A stretch of DNA of 64,000 nucleotides, from the NCBI GenBank assembly GCA_015061575.1, contig SUWF01000016.1:1-64000 (forward strand), written 5' to 3'. The translations under genes were made by a program, and so were the position numbers. The stretch comes from Lentisphaerota bacterium. Lineage in GTDB: Bacteria > Verrucomicrobiota > Lentisphaeria > Victivallales > Victivallaceae. Below are positions 17,290 to 27,620 of the stretch, piece after piece; the first letter of the stretch is position 1, and every line of letters starts with the position of its first letter. Below the pieces are notes generated by a model. That model did not search any database. It saw only the letters and a program-made list of their open reading frames with translations, and had not been told where the DNA came from.

Positions 17290-20200
17290 TTACTTAGCTT
17301 CCGGAGTATCGTTGAGCATGTAATCCGGTTTGGTGCCTTTGAAAACTTTGTATTTGATGAATTCACGCAGCCGCTGACATGCCGCATACAAAGCCGGTGT
17401 AAACACGATCCCCACCACCGTTGCCAGCAGCATACCGGAGAAGGTGGTTATACCGATAGCCTGACGGCTGGCCGCCCCGGCACCGCTGGCGATCACCAGC
17501 GGGAACACCCCGAAGAGGAAGCTCCACGCCGTCATCAGCACCGCACGGTAACGCAGGTCGCCGCCCCGCATGGCGGCTTCGGTGATCGAGAGGCCGCGTT
17601 CACGCTCCTGCTTGGAAAATTCCACCATCAAGATGGCGTTTTTGGCAGTCAAGCCGATCAACATAACCATCCCCAGCTGAGCATAAATACTCATGGTTTC
17701 GCCGGTCAGCCAAAGCCCGAGCAATGCCCCCAAACTGGCAAATGCCACAGACATCATCACCGGCACCGGAATCGTCCAGGATTCATACTGGGCCACCAGA
17801 AAGAGGTATGCAAATATGATCGCCAGCATCATGAGCTTGCCCAGCTGACCTTCGTTTTCCTTTTCCTGATAGCTCATGCCGGTCCATTCAATATGGTACT
17901 GCCGGGGCAGTTCAATCTTTTCGATGATCTGGATCAAATCCCCGGTGGAAGCTCCGGGCTTACCCTGAACGTTCATTTCTGCCGAGGTAAGCTTGTTGAA
18001 CCGCTGGATACGGCGCGGGCCGACCATGAAGCTGAGTTCACCGACCGAGCTCAACGGCACCATTTCGCCGTAGCTGTTGCGGATCTGGATGTTTTTAAGA
18101 TCATCGATCGTGGAACGGTTTTCGGCATTGCTCTGGATCTTGACATAGAAGCTGTTGCCCAGAATGTTGAAGTCGTTGATGTAGAAACTGGCCAGCTGGC
18201 TCTGCAAACTTGAATAAATATTGCTGGCAGTCAAACCGAGCGTTTCGGCCTTGTCGCGGTCAATATTCAAGTAAAGCTGCGGAGTGTTGGCATCGTAAGT
18301 GGTAATAGCATACAGCGTCTTGGGATCAGCTGAAATCTTGCCGGCAGTATCCATGGCCTGATTGAAAAGGTTCGTCGGCGTGATTTCCCCTTCGCCGGAG
18401 AGCATGAATGTAGCACCACCGGTGGCCCCCAGCCCCATGATGGCCGGCGGGGTAAAGCAGAGGATCTGGGCCGAAGCAATGGTACGGGCAACGCCCTGAA
18501 TTTTCATATTCAATGCTCCCAGCTGCTTATCCGGAGTGGTACGGTCTTTCCAGTGATCAAGTTTTACAATAGCGATACCGGCGTTTTCGGCCCGGCCGGA
18601 AAGAATACTGAAACCGGAACCGATCAGCACGCTCTGAACGCCATCAACTTTGAGTACCTTGTCGCGAAACTCAAACAACGCCTGTTCGGTACGGGCCAGC
18701 GTGGCCCCCGGCGGCAGGTCGATGTTGACCAGAATTGCACCTTTGTCTTCGGTCGGCAGGAACGAACTCAGGATCTGCTTATTCATAAACCAGATGCCGC
18801 CCAGCACAATACCGAAGATGATCAGCGTAAGCAGTGCCCGGCGTACCAGCAGTTTGACCCCAAACAAATACACTTTGCGGGAAGCGTCCAGCACAGCATT
18901 GAACGGGGCATAGATCCTGGCCGGTTTTTCTGCCGGAGGACGCAGCAGAAGTGCGCACAATGCCGGACTGAGCGTCATCGCCACAATAGTGGAGAAGCAC
19001 AGCGATATACACATGGTCACAGCAAACTGCATGTAAATAGTCCCCACCATCCCGCCGTAGAACGCCAGCGGCGCATAACACGCCACGGTCACCAGCGTAG
19101 TGGCAATAATTGCCCCGGTGATCTGCTGCATACTCTTGAGGGCAGCTTCTTTGGCGGAAAGTTTTTCACGCTGCATAAGGGCCTGACAGTTTTCCACCAC
19201 CACGATAGCGTCGTCACAGAGCGAACCTACTACCAGGATCAACCCGAACATGGTCAATACGTTGATACTGTAGCCCAAAGCCAGCATCACCGGAAAAGTT
19301 GCCATCAAAGCTACCGGGATCGCCAGTGACGGGATCAGCGTTGCCCGCCAATCCTGCAGAAAAATCCAGGTAATTACCACCACCAGCAACAGTGCAATCA
19401 CCAGAGTAGTGATGATTTCTTTCAAAGAAATAACAATAAATTCCGTGGGGTCATACGCTGTAGTGTAGCTTACACCTTGCGGAAAACGCTGGCTGAGCCG
19501 TTTGATTTCAGCTTTGACCTGTTCTACAGTTTTCAAAGCGTTGGCATCGCTGGAGCGGTAGATCATCATACCGACTGCTTCGCCATTGTTGAACCAGCCG
19601 TGTCCGGCGTATTCCTTGGCCCCCAGCTCCACCCGGGCTATGTCTTTGAGGCGGATCAGATTGCCGTTGCCGTCGTTGCGGACGATGATATTGCCGAATT
19701 CTTCGGCGTTTTTCAAACGGCCCTGTACGTTAAGTTTGTATTCGATGTAATCGCTGGAGTTTTCGGAACCGATAGTACCGGCGGCCGCCTGAATGTTTTG
19801 CGATTTGACCGCCGCAATGATTTCGTCAGTCGATACGCTCAAGCCGCCCATACGGATGGGATCCAGCCAGATACGCATACTGAATACCTGGGCGGACATG
19901 ACTTCCGCCGCCGCCACCCCGTCAATACGGGAAATCGGATCTTTAATGGTAGTGTTTACATAGTTGTTCAACTCAATAACCGACATATTGCTTTTGTCGG
20001 TCATAAATACAAACACCGCCAGCATGTCGCCGGTACGTTTGTCTACGTTTACGCCCACGCGTTTGACATCATCCGGCAGCTTGGGTTCGGCCCGTTTGAG
20101 GGCGTTCTGCACGTTGACCATGGCCATGTCGGAATCGGTTCCGCTTTTGAAGGTCACGGCGCAGCTGTAGTTGCCGAGGTTGTCGCAGGTACTGGAAAAA

Positions 20201-20433
20201 TAGAGCAGATCGTCCACCCCGTTGAGTTCATCTTCGATCGGAATGGCTACGGTATCGGCCACCACCCCCGCACTGGCACCGGCGTAGTTGGTCGTTACCG
20301 AAATCTGCGGCGGGGCGATTTCCGGATATTCGGCAATCGGCAGCTGGGTAACTGCCATGATCCCCATAAGCACAAATACAATACTAATGACCATCGCAAA
20401 GCGTGGCCGTTCAATAAATATCTTGGAAAACAT
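17290..20433 (-). CDS. RND multidrug efflux permease (HAE1/AcrB family)
   Basis: 1047 aa; MFSKIFIERPRFAMVISIVFVLMGIMAVTQLPIAEYPEIAPPQISVTTNYAGASAGVV, typical AcrB start, plus TM motifs. Confidence 0.96.
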   Translation of the reverse strand: MFSKIFIERPRFAMVISIVFVLMGIMAVTQLPIAEYPEIAPPQISVTTNYAGASAGVVADTVAIPIEDELNGVDDLLYFSSTCDNLGNYSCAVTFKSGTDSDMAMVNVQNALKRAEPKLPDDVKRVGVNVDKRTGDMLAVFVFMTDKSNMSVIELNNYVNTTIKDPISRIDGVAAAEVMSAQVFSMRIWLDPIRMGGLSVSTDEIIAAVKSQNIQAAAGTIGSENSSDYIEYKLNVQGRLKNAEEFGNIIVRNDGNGNLIRLKDIARVELGAKEYAGHGWFNNGEAVGMMIYRSSDANALKTVEQVKAEIKRLSQRFPQGVSYTTAYDPTEFIVISLKEIITTLVIALLLVVVITWIFLQDWRATLIPSLAIPVALMATFPVMLALGYSINVLTMFGLILVVGSLCDDAIVVVENCQALMQREKLSAKEAALKSMQQITGAIIATTLVTVACYAPLAFYGGMVGTIYMQFAVTMCISLCFSTIVAMTLSPALCALLLRPPAEKPARIYAPFNAVLDASRKVYLFGVKLLVRRALLTLIIFGIVLGGIWFMNKQILSSFLPTEDKGAILVNIDLPPGATLARTEQALFEFRDKVLKVDGVQSVLIGSGFSILSGRAENAGIAIVKLDHWKDRTTPDKQLGALNMKIQGVARTIASAQILCFTPPAIMGLGATGGATFMLSGEGEITPTNLFNQAMDTAGKISADPKTLYAITTYDANTPQLYLNIDRDKAETLGLTASNIYSSLQSQLASFYINDFNILGNSFYVKIQSNAENRSTIDDLKNIQIRNSYGEMVPLSSVGELSFMVGPRRIQRFNKLTSAEMNVQGKPGASTGDLIQIIEKIELPRQYHIEWTGMSYQEKENEGQLGKLMMLAIIFAYLFLVAQYESWTIPVPVMMSVAFASLGALLGLWLTGETMSIYAQLGMVMLIGLTAKNAILMVEFSKQERERGLSITEAAMRGGDLRYRAVLMTAWSFLFGVFPLVIASGAGAASRQAIGITTFSGMLLATVVGIVFTPALYAACQRLREFIKYKVFKGTKPDYMLNDTPEAK

Positions 20434-20454
20434 CAGAGCTGCTCCTCAATTAAC

Positions 20455-21537
20455 TTACTTGGCCAATTCCACCGTCGAGCCGGGGCGGGCCTTGTGAGTA
20501 CCGTCAACAATGATCGTTTCGCCAACTTTAAGACCTTTATCCACGATCACGAATTTGCCCCGTTCGCTGCCGAGTTTGACATCCCGGCGGCTGACCTTGT
20601 TGGCTTTATCCAACACATAAACGTAAGCATTTTTGCTGTCGTGCATCACGGCTGAGGGGGTGATGGCCGGGCAGTTGGCGGCAATCTTGCGTTCCAGCAT
20701 TACCGAAACGGTGGAGCCGGGGATGAGTTTGTATTGTTTGTTGGGAAATTCAGCGTAAATTTGAATGGTATCGGTACGGCGGTTAGCGGCGTTGTCCACA
20801 AATGCCACAGTGCCGATTTCTTCAAATTTACTGTCGTCGGCCAACTTCAAAGAAAGCCGGGCTTCTTTTTTCAAAGCATCCAAAGTGCCGAACATCTGCA
20901 GAAAGTCCCGGTTGCTCATGGCAAACTGCACCCGGATCGGCGTCACCTGATTGATGGTGGCCAGCAAGCCCGAGGTGGGAGTTATGTAATTACCTTCAGT
21001 GTAATTGGTTACCCCGATAACTCCGTCCATCGGAGCGGTGATTACGGTGTTGTCCAAGTCATCTTTGGCGGTGATCAATGCCGCTTCGGCAGCGAGCAAA
21101 CTGGATTTGTAGGCTTCCAGCGAACTCAAAGTATTTTCCAGCGAGTCCTTACTGGCGGCGTTCTGACCGTAAAGCGAGTGGGCGCGGTTGTAGCTGTTTT
21201 GGGCGTATTCCAAACGGGCTTTGCACTCAGCGATTTTAGCTTCGGCACTTTTAACCGCAGCATCATAGCGGATGCGGTCAAAGGTATAAAGCATCTGGCC
21301 TTTGCGTACATAGTCACCGTTTTTGAATCCGACTTTCAGCAGTTCGCCGGAAACCCGGGGCACCAGCTGGACCACGGCCGGAGCGGAAACCAATCCGGAG
21401 TAACGGCGCACTTCCACATTATCCTGAGCGACGACTTTCCCGGCTTTGACAACGGGAGCAGGCATCCCGCCGGGGGCGGCGTTGACTGCTCCGGCAATAA
21501 GCATACCGCAAGCAGCGGTGAACATGATTTTTTTCAT
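20455..21537 (-). CDS. RND efflux periplasmic adaptor subunit
   Basis: 360 aa with signal peptide; VQLVPRVSGELLKVGFKNGDYVRKGQMLYTFD and TAPMDGVIGVTNYTEGNYI. Confidence 0.94.
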   Translation of the reverse strand: MKKIMFTAACGMLIAGAVNAAPGGMPAPVVKAGKVVAQDNVEVRRYSGLVSAPAVVQLVPRVSGELLKVGFKNGDYVRKGQMLYTFDRIRYDAAVKSAEAKIAECKARLEYAQNSYNRAHSLYGQNAASKDSLENTLSSLEAYKSSLLAAEAALITAKDDLDNTVITAPMDGVIGVTNYTEGNYITPTSGLLATINQVTPIRVQFAMSNRDFLQMFGTLDALKKEARLSLKLADDSKFEEIGTVAFVDNAANRRTDTIQIYAEFPNKQYKLIPGSTVSVMLERKIAANCPAITPSAVMHDSKNAYVYVLDKANKVSRRDVKLGSERGKFVIVDKGLKVGETIIVDGTHKARPGSTVELAK

Positions 21538-21574
21538 AATCTTCTCCTCCTTATAAATATCTTTTATTTTGTCT

Positions 21575-22039
21575 TTATTTTGATTGTTGGGGCAAATTGC
21601 TGATTTGTTCCAGTAATCGCTCTAAAACTGATTGAAATACGGCAAATTCTTCAGCGGAAATTCCGCAGGATATAGCCTGCATGACGTTTTCGATTCTGCG
21701 GCCATGTTCTTCTTTGAGCGCCAAACCTGATTCTGTCGGCCGCAGCAATATAGCGCGCCGGTCAGTGGGGCTGGTGGTACGTTCCACAATATTTTCTTTG
21801 ACCAGAGTATCCACGGTTTGCGAGATCGCTCCCGGGGTCAACTTCAGTTCATCGGCGATTTCTTTGAGCATGACGCCTTGAGGGTGCCGGTCGTAAATCA
21901 CGCCGATGACCCGCAGCTGCGAGAGCGGCAAACGGTTGGGCAGGTCACAATCAGTGATCCCGGAACTGCTCAAACGGTCGGCCAGACGAAGCACATTGCG
22001 CCACACATTTTCGTGCGGTTGGGGGTCGGTAGTTTTCAC
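21575..22039 (-). CDS. MarR family transcriptional regulator
   Basis: Winged-helix LSQLRVIGVIYDRHPQGVMLKEIADELKLTPGAISQTVDTLVKENIVERTTSPTDRRAILLRPTESG. Confidence 0.93.
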   Translation of the reverse strand: MKTTDPQPHENVWRNVLRLADRLSSSGITDCDLPNRLPLSQLRVIGVIYDRHPQGVMLKEIADELKLTPGAISQTVDTLVKENIVERTTSPTDRRAILLRPTESGLALKEEHGRRIENVMQAISCGISAEEFAVFQSVLERLLEQISNLPQQSK

Positions 22040-22072
22040 AAATAATGACTCCAGAGAATATTTTTGTTTATC

Positions 22073-22107
22073 AGGTTAAATGTTTAATATGATTAAATAG
22101 TTTACCT
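22073..22107. promoter_or_regulatory. Candidate MarR operator (imperfect 35-bp palindrome with perfect core)
   Basis: aggttaaatgTTTAATatgATTAAAtagtttacct; core and outer arms (aggt..acct) share the same centre (22090), immediately upstream of marR. Confidence 0.5.
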
Positions 22108-22263
22108 TTTAAAATAATCCTTATTTGAAAAAATGCAAGTGGCTTACCGTTTATTTTGCTTTTTGATACTTGAAAAAGTTGCTTTTTAAGGATTCTGGTG
22201 TATTATTTACCAAATACGGATAAACACACGACACTTTTGTATTTTTAGTGGTTGGAGGAAAAT

Positions 22264-25200
22264 ATGCAGTTGGATTTCAGAATCGACTGGGGATATTTGT
22301 ATTTGTATTCGCGGCGTCATTATCACCCGTTTTTTGAATGGGATGGCCATTTGGAGTGCTGTAACGGAAAAATTGCAGAATTGCGCCAGCTTGAGTATCC
22401 GGTGATCTGGTTCGGTCCCGGCCATTGCGCCAGGGAAACTGTATTGCCCGATAACAGCTGGAAAAGCCGCACCCGCCGGGGCATGGCCGGAGTGCGGGTG
22501 ATTGCTGAAGTCAACGAAGATACTGTTTTTAAACTGGTTACCCGCAGCGGCAGTTTTGAATTTTCGGCGCAAAGCATCATTGAGGACGGCCGGATCGTTT
22601 TTCCGGTCGGTCCCAAATATCTGGGCTGCTCGGTGATCGTTACCCGCAGCGGGTATCTCTGGTTCCGCCCGGCTCCGGCGGCAGGGCAGACTGTGTTTGA
22701 AGCTGAAGATCTTACTCAGCTGCCGCTGCATGATTGGATGCGGATGCCGACGGCATGGCTGGCTCCGGGCGCTAAAGTCGATCTGCCGCTGGAAATTGCC
22801 CCGGATAAATTTGATTATAACGAAACGCTGCTGCATCTGGCGGCCATGGCAGCTCCGCCATCGGGGTATACGCCGGGTGATGAGCAGGTTTTTCATGATG
22901 ACTTTACTATAAATATTTATGTTGATGGAGTTTTTTGCAAAAAGGTCACCCACTTTTTCCGGGAGCACGATACTTTTATGCAGATGCTCGAAGATGTGTG
23001 GGTTCGCTTTGCTGCGGCGCCGGGCAAGCATGTGATCACGCTTGAAAATACCCACAAAGATGGTTATCTGTTGATCAGCAGAGCAGTTTTCAGCCGTTGC
23101 GGTTATAACCACTTGCAGTTGAGTTTGCCGCAATGGGCATTGGTCGGCGAAAAGATCATCGGCCGGATCTTTGCGGTAAAAAGCGATCAAGTTGCCGTGC
23201 AGACGCCCAGTGGAGAAATTGCGCTGGAAGTTGCTGCCGGCTGGAATGAGTTTGAGTTCAAGCTGGAGCAGCCGGGACGCAATGTGGAAATTTTCACCAG
23301 CAGTTCCCGGAGCGTTATTGGCGAAGTTTACGCGCTGGGGAGCGAAAATATTCCGGTGACGGTCGGTTACGATATGACCATTGTGCCGCATGACGATAAC
23401 GGTTTTATGGATTGGCTGCTGGATTATACCTGGCGTACTCAGCTGGCTAATCTGGTGGTTTTCCGCTCCTTTTATTATGCAGTCGGCTGCTATGGTGCCG
23501 GTAACCGGGCTCCCCGGAAAATCGACGGAGCTTTGCTGAGCCGTTGGGCGGAGTTTTGCCGCAAACATGGCATTTGGGTGGAAGCGGCTACGGACTTTGA
23601 CGGCGGCGAACTGATCAAAGGTGCCGGAGAATACATCCATTACGTCGGGCGTCACGAATACCCCGGAGCGGTGTACGCTTTTGACCCGCAGGAACCCTAT
23701 ATATCGCAGGATATGCAGGAAGCCAGCCAAAAGTATATGGAGTATTTGAAGATCGAAATCGACCGGGCGCACAACGCCGGCGGCCGCTGCGCCTTTGGGG
23801 ATGCTTCCGGCGGACACCGTTACTGCTATCTGGCCGGAGCGGATTTTATCCGCAGCGAAACCATGGTGCCGCACACCATGCACCTTTTGAGTCAGGCCCG
23901 GCCGGCGGCAGAGGCTCTGAGTTCCGGCGAATGGGGAGTGCATATTGCCATCCATCACCCCAAACAACCCTATTTTGAAACTCATTTGGGCGAGTATTAT
24001 TTGAGTATCTTCCAACCGTGGATCATGGGCGCAAATATGATCTACGAAGAAGACAGTCTGTTTTTGCTTTTCAAAGAAGAACGCCAGAGCTGGGACGATG
24101 CTTTGACCAAGGGCAAGCGCGATATGACAAGGGAGTTTTACAAATTTGTCAAAACCCATCCCCGCAGCGGCAAGTGCGTGCGCAATATTGCCTTTCTGGA
24201 AGGGCGTTACGCCGCTCCGTTCAACGGCTTTATCTGCGATTGCGAACAAACGCCGGATTATTCAGTCTGGGGCCGTTTCGGCAATCCGGCTCCGGAATGG
24301 GGCCACAAACAGCCGGAAAAATGCCGCCAGCTGCTGGACGTACTCATGCCGGGGGCCAATACGCAGCCGCTGCGGCAGCAATATGACAAACGCCGCTTTT
24401 TCTTTTCGGGCTCGCCCTACGGTGACTTTGATGAAGTACCGGTTGAAGCGGCTGCTGAATACTTTGACCAGTATAAACTCCTGCTCAATCTGGGCTGGCA
24501 CACCTGTGAAGATGCTGACTGGGAAAAACTTGCCGGTTTTGTCCAAAAAGGCGGTATCCTGCTGACCGGCATCCCGCAGTTCAGTACGCATGTCAAACGG
24601 GATTTCCTCAAAGATTTCAACGATTTGGCTTTGTGGAACGGCGGCGATCTGAGTGCGGCTTGCGGTATCAAAGTCAAAGGGCGTGGCGCAAAATATTCCG
24701 GCCAGTGGAACTGCGCATGGCGGGAAGATTTTCCGGAAGTGGAACTCTCAGCCGCCCCAAATGATGATGTCAACGAAGATGATTTGGGCTTTGCGGCAGA
24801 TATTGATTTAGCTGGAGCGGAAGTGGTGATTTATGATGCTTCGACCGCTGCGCCGCTTTTGGTGCGTTACCGTTTGGGCGCAGGCTGGGTCTACACGCTT
24901 ACTTTGTGGGCATATCCCGGGCACGAAAAATTCCAGAAACTCAGCGCAGCAGTGATTGCGGCGTTAGCCGCCAGCGTGCGTTCGGAGCATTATGTGGAAG
25001 ATCCTTCCCGGGAAGTCTTTTGGACGTATTGGCGCAATACCGATGATCAGGCCGATGCGCTGCTGATGCTGCTCAACACCGATTGGTCGGTCAAAGGCAA
25101 CTGCAAGACCGTTATGGTGCATACTCCCGGATGGAGTTTTGAATTGGCAGTACCGGAACGGGATATGCAGTTTGTCAGGATCTATGGAAACAAAGCGTTG

Positions 25201-25356
25201 ATTTCCGGTACCGATCTTTTTGTGCAGAGCAAAGCAGATAAGTTGATAGCTTACGGGCAGGGGCAGGTGGCCTGTCAGGTTATTGATGCTGATGGCAACG
25301 CCGAAGATCGGGTGCTTGATTTTGCCGATAATACAGAAATGGAAATAACAATATAA
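22264..25356 (+). CDS. Uncharacterised large protein, putative glycoside-hydrolase-like (barrel plus amidotransferase-like domain)
   Basis: 1030 aa from ATG 22264 with RBS ggagga; segments suggest beta-sandwich, TIM-barrel-like and Rossmann-like domains (DWEKLAGFVQKGGILLTGIPQF). No signal peptide. Confidence 0.45.
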   Translation: MQLDFRIDWGYLYLYSRRHYHPFFEWDGHLECCNGKIAELRQLEYPVIWFGPGHCARETVLPDNSWKSRTRRGMAGVRVIAEVNEDTVFKLVTRSGSFEFSAQSIIEDGRIVFPVGPKYLGCSVIVTRSGYLWFRPAPAAGQTVFEAEDLTQLPLHDWMRMPTAWLAPGAKVDLPLEIAPDKFDYNETLLHLAAMAAPPSGYTPGDEQVFHDDFTINIYVDGVFCKKVTHFFREHDTFMQMLEDVWVRFAAAPGKHVITLENTHKDGYLLISRAVFSRCGYNHLQLSLPQWALVGEKIIGRIFAVKSDQVAVQTPSGEIALEVAAGWNEFEFKLEQPGRNVEIFTSSSRSVIGEVYALGSENIPVTVGYDMTIVPHDDNGFMDWLLDYTWRTQLANLVVFRSFYYAVGCYGAGNRAPRKIDGALLSRWAEFCRKHGIWVEAATDFDGGELIKGAGEYIHYVGRHEYPGAVYAFDPQEPYISQDMQEASQKYMEYLKIEIDRAHNAGGRCAFGDASGGHRYCYLAGADFIRSETMVPHTMHLLSQARPAAEALSSGEWGVHIAIHHPKQPYFETHLGEYYLSIFQPWIMGANMIYEEDSLFLLFKEERQSWDDALTKGKRDMTREFYKFVKTHPRSGKCVRNIAFLEGRYAAPFNGFICDCEQTPDYSVWGRFGNPAPEWGHKQPEKCRQLLDVLMPGANTQPLRQQYDKRRFFFSGSPYGDFDEVPVEAAAEYFDQYKLLLNLGWHTCEDADWEKLAGFVQKGGILLTGIPQFSTHVKRDFLKDFNDLALWNGGDLSAACGIKVKGRGAKYSGQWNCAWREDFPEVELSAAPNDDVNEDDLGFAADIDLAGAEVVIYDASTAAPLLVRYRLGAGWVYTLTLWAYPGHEKFQKLSAAVIAALAASVRSEHYVEDPSREVFWTYWRNTDDQADALLMLLNTDWSVKGNCKTVMVHTPGWSFELAVPERDMQFVRIYGNKALISGTDLFVQSKADKLIAYGQGQVACQVIDADGNAEDRVLDFADNTEMEITI

Positions 25357-25375
25357 AACCGCAGGAGCAAAGATT

Positions 25376-27364
25376 ATGCAAGGTTATTGGGTACAGCTTT
25401 TTACCCCCCGGGTGAAAAGTGATATCGTGGATTTTTTGCCGGATAATGTGAAGTTTTTAAGTCAAGCCGCTCCGGAAGAGCTTGAGCAAGTGCTCGCTGC
25501 AGCCCGGAAAGGCGAAGCTAAAGTGCTGCTGGAGTGCCCCGCAGAGTATCCGGGATTGGATATTGGCGATGAACTTTACGCCGACAGTTTCAAGGCCCGT
25601 TCAGTCGTGGCTGATGACTGGTTTGGAGAAGCTTTGCCGCTTTGCCGTATTCTTACGCAGCACAACTTTGTTTTGCGCAAAGTGACTGCTCCGGTAAAGG
25701 CGCATTTGGTGGCAGCCCGGGTGGCGGGGTATCGGGATGCGTGTTTCGGATTGGCAGATGCCGAGCAAATGCCGGTGCTTTTTGAAGCTCCGGATTGCTC
25801 GAATATTCTTATAGCGGTTACGCCGCTGGCCAGTTTTATCGGCAGCCGGTTTGCCCCGGCAGTGGATTGGCAGGTGGTGATCGGCAAACTGCTGGCGTTT
25901 TTGAGCGGCAGTGCTGAGATAATTCCGATCAAATACACCTTGCCGGTGCATCCGGCTTATCAGGCGCAGGAGACTTTGCCGGAAAATTTTGAAGATAACG
26001 CTTTCAATCGCAATGCTGAATGGTTCTATCGCGAAATGATCTACAATCATCACGGTTCGCTGGGCGTTTTTGAAGGCTGCACATCTATAATTGATGTGAC
26101 CGGCCGGCAGTGGATCATGCCGGCGCTGCGGGGCGACTGTCTGGGCGAATGTTCGGCAGTCGGGGCATTGGATTACATTATCAATCGTGAACGGGCCGGG
26201 CGGGAAATGGCCGAAGGTTTGATCAAAACCATGCTCGATACGCCCAAAGTGCGGGATTGCTGCCCGGCCAGCCAAACTTACGGTTCGCTCTTTTTTGACG
26301 ACAGCAACCGCTCGATCTACGGCGATGATAACTCCCGGGCGGCACTGGGGGCGATATTATCTGAAGATTTGCTCGAAGATCCGCAGCATGCCAAAAAAAT
26401 CCTGCAGTTGGGATATTCGCTGTTGCGTACTACCGGCCCCAACGGATTGCGCACGCCCAGCTTGCTGCAGCCGGAAAGTTTTCAGGGCAAAACCTGGCAA
26501 TATTACCGGGAAAATAATTACGAAAAATGCCATCCGCATTATCAGGCGTGGCATTGGGCTTTGAACTGCCAGTTATATAAGCTTACCGGCGACCGGGATT
26601 TTCTGGATTCCGCCATCGCTGCCATGCAGGAAGCCAACAAATGCTTCCCGGATTTTTACTGGCAGAACGGAGCAACCGGCGATTGGGCCAGAATCCTGCT
26701 GCCGTTTGCCATGCTGGTGGAAGTTGATGATACTCCGGAACATCGGGCGTGGCTGGACAAGGTGGCCAATTACTTTATCGATAAACTCAATGAATATCAT
26801 ACTGCGCCTGAAGTTATGGGCAAATTGGAACTCGGGCATTATCCGGCGCCTTCCTGCAATGCTGATCACGGCCGTGGCGAAGCTGCGCTGGTACAGTTCA
26901 ACGGCGATCCGGCCTGCGATTTGCTCTACTCGGTCAATTACGCTTTCCCGGGCCTGCACGAAGCGTATATGGCAACCGGCAATCCCCGCTACAAAGCAGC
27001 GGTGGACGGCATGGCGGAATTTTTCTGCCGGATCCAGGCTGTTTCCAGCGAGCAGAAGTATCTGGATGGAGCATGGCTGCGGGGATTTGACTACGATCTG
27101 TGGGAATTTTTCGGCAGTGCTTCCGACTCCGGCTGGGGCCCATGGTGTGTGGAAACCGGCTGGACAAACTCTTGGATCGCCGGTACGTTGGGACTGCGCA
27201 AGCTCAATCGCCCGTTGTTGAGCAGTAAAAATGCCAATGTGTATAAAGAGCTGGTTCCGGAAGTCAAAGCAATGATGTTTGCACCGCTGATGCCATCAAC
27301 AACGAGCCGGGGTACCCAAACGATCATTAATACGTCATTGACCGGCGGCTTTGCCGAAGGTTGA
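25376..27364 (+). CDS. Uncharacterised protein with alpha/alpha-barrel (six-hairpin glycosidase-like) features
   Basis: 662 aa; helical repeats with YQAWHWALNCQLYKLTGDRDFLDSAIAAM, YMATGNPRYKAAVDGMAEF. Lies 19 bp downstream of the previous gene. Confidence 0.45.
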   Translation: MQGYWVQLFTPRVKSDIVDFLPDNVKFLSQAAPEELEQVLAAARKGEAKVLLECPAEYPGLDIGDELYADSFKARSVVADDWFGEALPLCRILTQHNFVLRKVTAPVKAHLVAARVAGYRDACFGLADAEQMPVLFEAPDCSNILIAVTPLASFIGSRFAPAVDWQVVIGKLLAFLSGSAEIIPIKYTLPVHPAYQAQETLPENFEDNAFNRNAEWFYREMIYNHHGSLGVFEGCTSIIDVTGRQWIMPALRGDCLGECSAVGALDYIINRERAGREMAEGLIKTMLDTPKVRDCCPASQTYGSLFFDDSNRSIYGDDNSRAALGAILSEDLLEDPQHAKKILQLGYSLLRTTGPNGLRTPSLLQPESFQGKTWQYYRENNYEKCHPHYQAWHWALNCQLYKLTGDRDFLDSAIAAMQEANKCFPDFYWQNGATGDWARILLPFAMLVEVDDTPEHRAWLDKVANYFIDKLNEYHTAPEVMGKLELGHYPAPSCNADHGRGEAALVQFNGDPACDLLYSVNYAFPGLHEAYMATGNPRYKAAVDGMAEFFCRIQAVSSEQKYLDGAWLRGFDYDLWEFFGSASDSGWGPWCVETGWTNSWIAGTLGLRKLNRPLLSSKNANVYKELVPEVKAMMFAPLMPSTTSRGTQTIINTSLTGGFAEG

Positions 27365-27560
27365 TATAAAAAAGCAGTTAAATGAGGTAATTAAAAAAGT
27401 CCTCAAAAGTCGTCAAAGGCCTAACCTGCGCCCGGTAAAAGGAGCGTTTTCGAGTGTTGCCTTACAGGTAGCAGAGCTTAAACTACCTTTTACCGTGCTG
27501 TGGTTTTGCTATTTGCCTTTGTTCTGAATGACTTTTGAAATCGCCTCAAATAAAAAAAAT

Positions 27561-27598
27561 CGGGCCGCTGCAGAACTTTTGCGTTGAGCAGCGGCCCG
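27561..27598 (-). terminator. Rho-independent terminator of rnr
   Basis: CGGGCCGCTGC...GCAGCGGCCCG stem; T run on the minus strand. Confidence 0.8.
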
Positions 27599-27620
27599 AG
27601 CGTTTTTATAGCGGGGTGGA

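Noticed and set aside
22207-24249. 680-aa minus-strand ORF opposite the 1030-aa protein
   Set aside because: No RBS or protein-like motifs; the plus-strand frame continues much further and has an RBS.
27419-27500. Integron attC-like element (GCCTAAC followed by inverted repeats)
   Set aside because: No matching GTTRRRY partner at the other end and no integrase or cassette structure nearby.
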